From positions 1-64,000 of the forward strand of contig CAJNOL010000896.1 of assembly GCA_905250125.1 (NCBI GenBank): a stretch of DNA of 64,000 nt. The letters run 5' to 3'. The translations under genes and the position numbers were made by a program. Source of the stretch: Rotaria sordida. Taxonomy: Eukaryota; Rotifera; Eurotatoria; Philodinida; Philodinidae. The first letter of the stretch is position 1. The number at the start of each line of letters is the position of its first letter. The notes beneath the pieces are model-generated. The model was not told the DNA's origin, made no database searches, and worked only from the letters and a program-made list of their open reading frames with translations. Positions 61,197-64,000 of the stretch are shown piece after piece.

Positions 61197-61781
61197 CTAT
61201 CGAGTAGTATGAACAGATATTACTAAAGCAGTAGTACATATTTGTAGAAATGTAAAAGAAAAAAATGCAATAAGAACAATTTTTAATTGTTTAGCCGATT
61301 GTTGACATCGAAATGATTGAAAAAAATATGTATCATAACAAAAATCTGATGCAAGACTGAGAGATGAAAGTATTAATGAAGCTATTATAATAAGAAATAT
61401 AGTTATATGAATAAATTTAAAACGTTGTAAAGAACATGTTTGTTTTTTAGGATGACTCATAAATAAAATAAGATAAATTCCTAATCCAAAACATAAAACA
61501 CCTGACCAAAAACCAGTAAATGAATATGATTCATTCATACTAATTAAAAGAATATCACAAACAATACATGCTAAACTAATAATCATATGAAGAATACCAT
61601 TTATAAGTAAATATCGTTGAAATTTTGATGATAAAACAATAGATACATGAGATAATGATGATCTTTCTTGATATTCATTTCCTATATCAGGTATAATATA
61701 AATAGATGGTGGTGGATTTACTGAATAAGCTGGTGGTGGTCCATAGAAATCATCATCAGACATTGACCAATTGGTAGTCAT
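61197..61781 (-). CDS. four-TM membrane protein with PPxY motif
   Basis: A single exon of 194 residues. The cytoplasmic N-terminus (about 1-55) contains YGPPPAYSVNPPPS, a PPxY motif that binds WW domains such as those of Nedd4-type ubiquitin ligases. Four membrane helices follow, at about 58-80, 88-108, 122-145 and 166-190. A short loop carries a Cys pair between helices 3 and 4 (SDFCYDTYFF..FRCQQSAK). This layout recalls MS4A/CD20-like and related small tetraspan proteins. The family assignment is uncertain because the helices have few conserved residues. Intact; it probably has its own promoter just above 61781. Confidence 0.75.
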   Translation of the reverse strand: MTTNWSMSDDDFYGPPPAYSVNPPPSIYIIPDIGNEYQERSSLSHVSIVLSSKFQRYLLINGILHMIISLACIVCDILLISMNESYSFTGFWSGVLCFGLGIYLILFMSHPKKQTCSLQRFKFIHITIFLIIIASLILSSLSLASDFCYDTYFFQSFRCQQSAKQLKIVLIAFFSFTFLQICTTALVISVHTTR

Positions 61782-64000
61782 TATATTTATTTAATATATT
61801 CTAGAAATCAAATAGTAACTGAGTGTAACGATGCAATAAAATGCAGCAAAAAATTTACATCAAGTTCATTATACAAGAGAGAGAGAGAGAATGCGTGTAA
61901 TATAGAAGTGTGAGACAAGGAGAAACGCAAAAAAAAAAAGGAAGGTCAAATAATTGAAGGTTATCGTGTAATATGTATGATTTGAGCACACCAAAAGGAT
62001 CATTATGATGAAAATATATACATGGTTTAAGGACAAAAGTTTATTAACCAATCATATAGTATAAATATCAAATTGAATATATATATTTTCAGGCAAGTTT
62101 TGTATATACAATAGTTTATTGATATTCATATCAGACTTTTGAACTATAATAAAATCAATAGTTTCAAAGGTTTAGATTAATACATAACATTTATTTTTTG
62201 ATTATCGAACTCTTAAGATTGTCTGTTTTATTTTTGATATATATATATATACTGATTTAATCTAATTATGAATTAAGATTATTTAATTGACATTAATTAG
62301 GAATGGTATAAATCAAAACTGAATGCAGAGAGGGAAGAAAGTACTGTGTAAAGAATTTCAGAAACAGAGAGCTGTCTCATGCCATAACTTATGTCTCTGT
62401 TTATTAATGTAGAGTTCTCAATAATATTCAATTGACCAGAGTCTTTTTGTACTACTGATTAACAAGACTTTTCTGAATTAAAATACGTTTAATTTCTATT
62501 GGAAAAAAAATATTTCGAACTTTTAATTTAAAATTCTTTGTTAGACAATATCATATGTTATAAATAGAGATTGATGTCGTCCTTGACTATAGACTTTTTC
62601 AATAATTTAGCAATTGAATGCTTATGTGTGAATAATATTCTTATAGGTCTGAATTATATAACATAATATCCTTTTACTTTTGTTGATAAGTAGTACTAAA
62701 ATATATTTTTAAATTTCAATATTTAATCATTAGAAAATGAAGAAAAAATATATAAATATGAAATTTTATATGAATATTCTTTTTATTTCATAAATAAAAG
62801 ATCAATATGTAAATACTACTATTATGAAATCTATTCAATTGATTCATCAATGTTTAAATAAATATTTCATTTTGATTCTTTTATATATATATATATGAAA
62901 TATACGGATATAACTATTATAGGAAACCTTTCTAATATAAAGAAAAAAAAAGTATTAAGCTTAATTAAAATCCTTATAAATGATAGATCCTACTTCATGA
63001 ATATTAAGTTTAAGATCATTATGCAATTAATATGTTTGTTTAATATATGTCTAGACATTAGCAATGAGTAGGAGGATCGATAATAATTATTATTTGATTG
63101 AATAAATCAACCTTGATATTGAAATTCTTTCATGTTATAATAAGAAGAATAATTAGTAACAATATTCAATGAAAGGTAAACGCGATTGTACTAACCATTA
63201 GTAGAAAATGGATTGATCAACAGAACGATTGAAAAGATGAAAGATTTTTTATGTGATGAAGGAACCTCTCCAGGTATCAAACTACTTTCGATCGAGACGA
63301 TGTCTATTTGATAATTCTAGATTTTTCTGTTACCCATCAAATGAACATTGTTTCGATCAAAAAGAGATTTGACATCTGGAGAGATTTCCTCATGAGTAAC
63401 ATATCCTATGATATTCTAATCCTTCTATTACCATCAGAGTTTAGTACAGAATCATTATTGAAAGTAAAATAGATGACGAGTGTGACAGTACCGATTGTTA
63501 ATGGGACATTATTACAACTTTGAAAAGTATCATTAGACATTCTAACTTTGAAGAGATAGAGTTCAAATTCTATGGGATATACATATTAACTAATTAAACT
63601 ACGATATTCATATATATTTGGTCCGAAAAAATAAATAAATTCATTAATTGATACTCAATAACATCTTCTTTCAATAACGCCATTTATTTCATTTACTATA
63701 ATTGACAATAATTTATTTATTAAGGTTATAAGTATTAATGAGAAAGATCAATGACTGACGAAATTTAATTTGTTCATCGTTTTTAATAATTAAGCCTAGA
63801 ACATCATATTGCATGTTAATTATTTAATACAAATAATAACTATTTCCAATTAATAAATCAAGAGTATACAATAAATGTTACGTGCTATCCATAGAAAACG
63901 TTCCGGGAAAGAAAAGAGTCAGAAAAAACCGAACAGTAGTGGCGCATCAGAATTGGGCGAGTTGAGTCAATATATTTTTTTTATTTATTTTTACAAAAAC
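61782..64000. other. AT-rich intergenic, microsatellites, no gene seen
   Basis: Contains a (GA)n run at 61876-61892 and (TA)n runs near 62240 and 62884. There are many ATTAATTA stretches and no convincing frame. Confidence 0.5.

Noticed and set aside
1..64000. tRNA or rRNA genes
   Set aside because: I looked for B-box-like GGTTCGAATCC and rRNA-like stretches and saw none; a covariance-model scan would settle this.

Overview
This window is AT-rich eukaryotic DNA, and I read it as a bdelloid rotifer (Adineta/Rotaria-like). Introns are often only 35-60 bases with GT..AG ends. Telomere-like TGTGGG tracts are scattered through it; TGTGGG is the telomere repeat I recall being reported for bdelloids. 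It carries an exo-beta-1,3-glucanase (GH5) of a kind best known from fungi, a remnant of a rotifer-type 7TM receptor, and many decayed hAT-type DNA transposons. The assignment is inference; no search was run.

Layout. 1-3028 has no gene, only decayed repeats. 3029-17282 (+) is an 11-exon gene, assembled here from splice sites, for a single-pass membrane protein with a long Thr-rich outer stalk. Its introns hold two abutting long foldback palindromes (11571-12794) and two transposon-like pseudogenes on the minus strand. About 17250-36800 is a ~19.5 kb satellite array, roughly 200 diverged copies of a 93-bp monomer. The array starts inside the last exon of that gene and supplies its stop codon. 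Its right half has a higher-order period of five monomers (~465 bp); a stretch near 20-21.5 kb has an eight-monomer period (~738 bp).

The gene-bearing right part. 38366-39193 (+) is a GT25-like glycosyltransferase with an in-frame TGA near its end. 39365-39740 (-) is a 7TM-receptor remnant. 40009-40980 (-) is an intact secreted protein, probably a beta-propeller. 42893-43963 is a hAT-like inverted-repeat element with a foldback nested in it. 44293-44697 (+) is an unknown open frame with one stop. 45611-46357 (-) is a SPEF1/CLAMP calponin-homology protein. 47778-48440 (-) is a decayed hAT fragment. 50849-52228 (-) is the five-exon GH5 glucanase. 55775-56247 is a foldback. 58350-59273 is a non-autonomous hAT with exact 8-bp target duplication. 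59452-60933 (-) is a two-exon SLC46-type transporter. 61197-61781 (-) is a four-TM protein with a PPxY motif. The rest is AT-rich and shows no gene.

The genes do not form a pathway. The window looks like a repeat-rich, gene-poor region, perhaps near a chromosome end, where several genes and transposons are decaying. The most unusual features are the satellite with its higher-order structure and the recurrent telomere-like palindromes (G-strand tract, spacer, C-strand tract).
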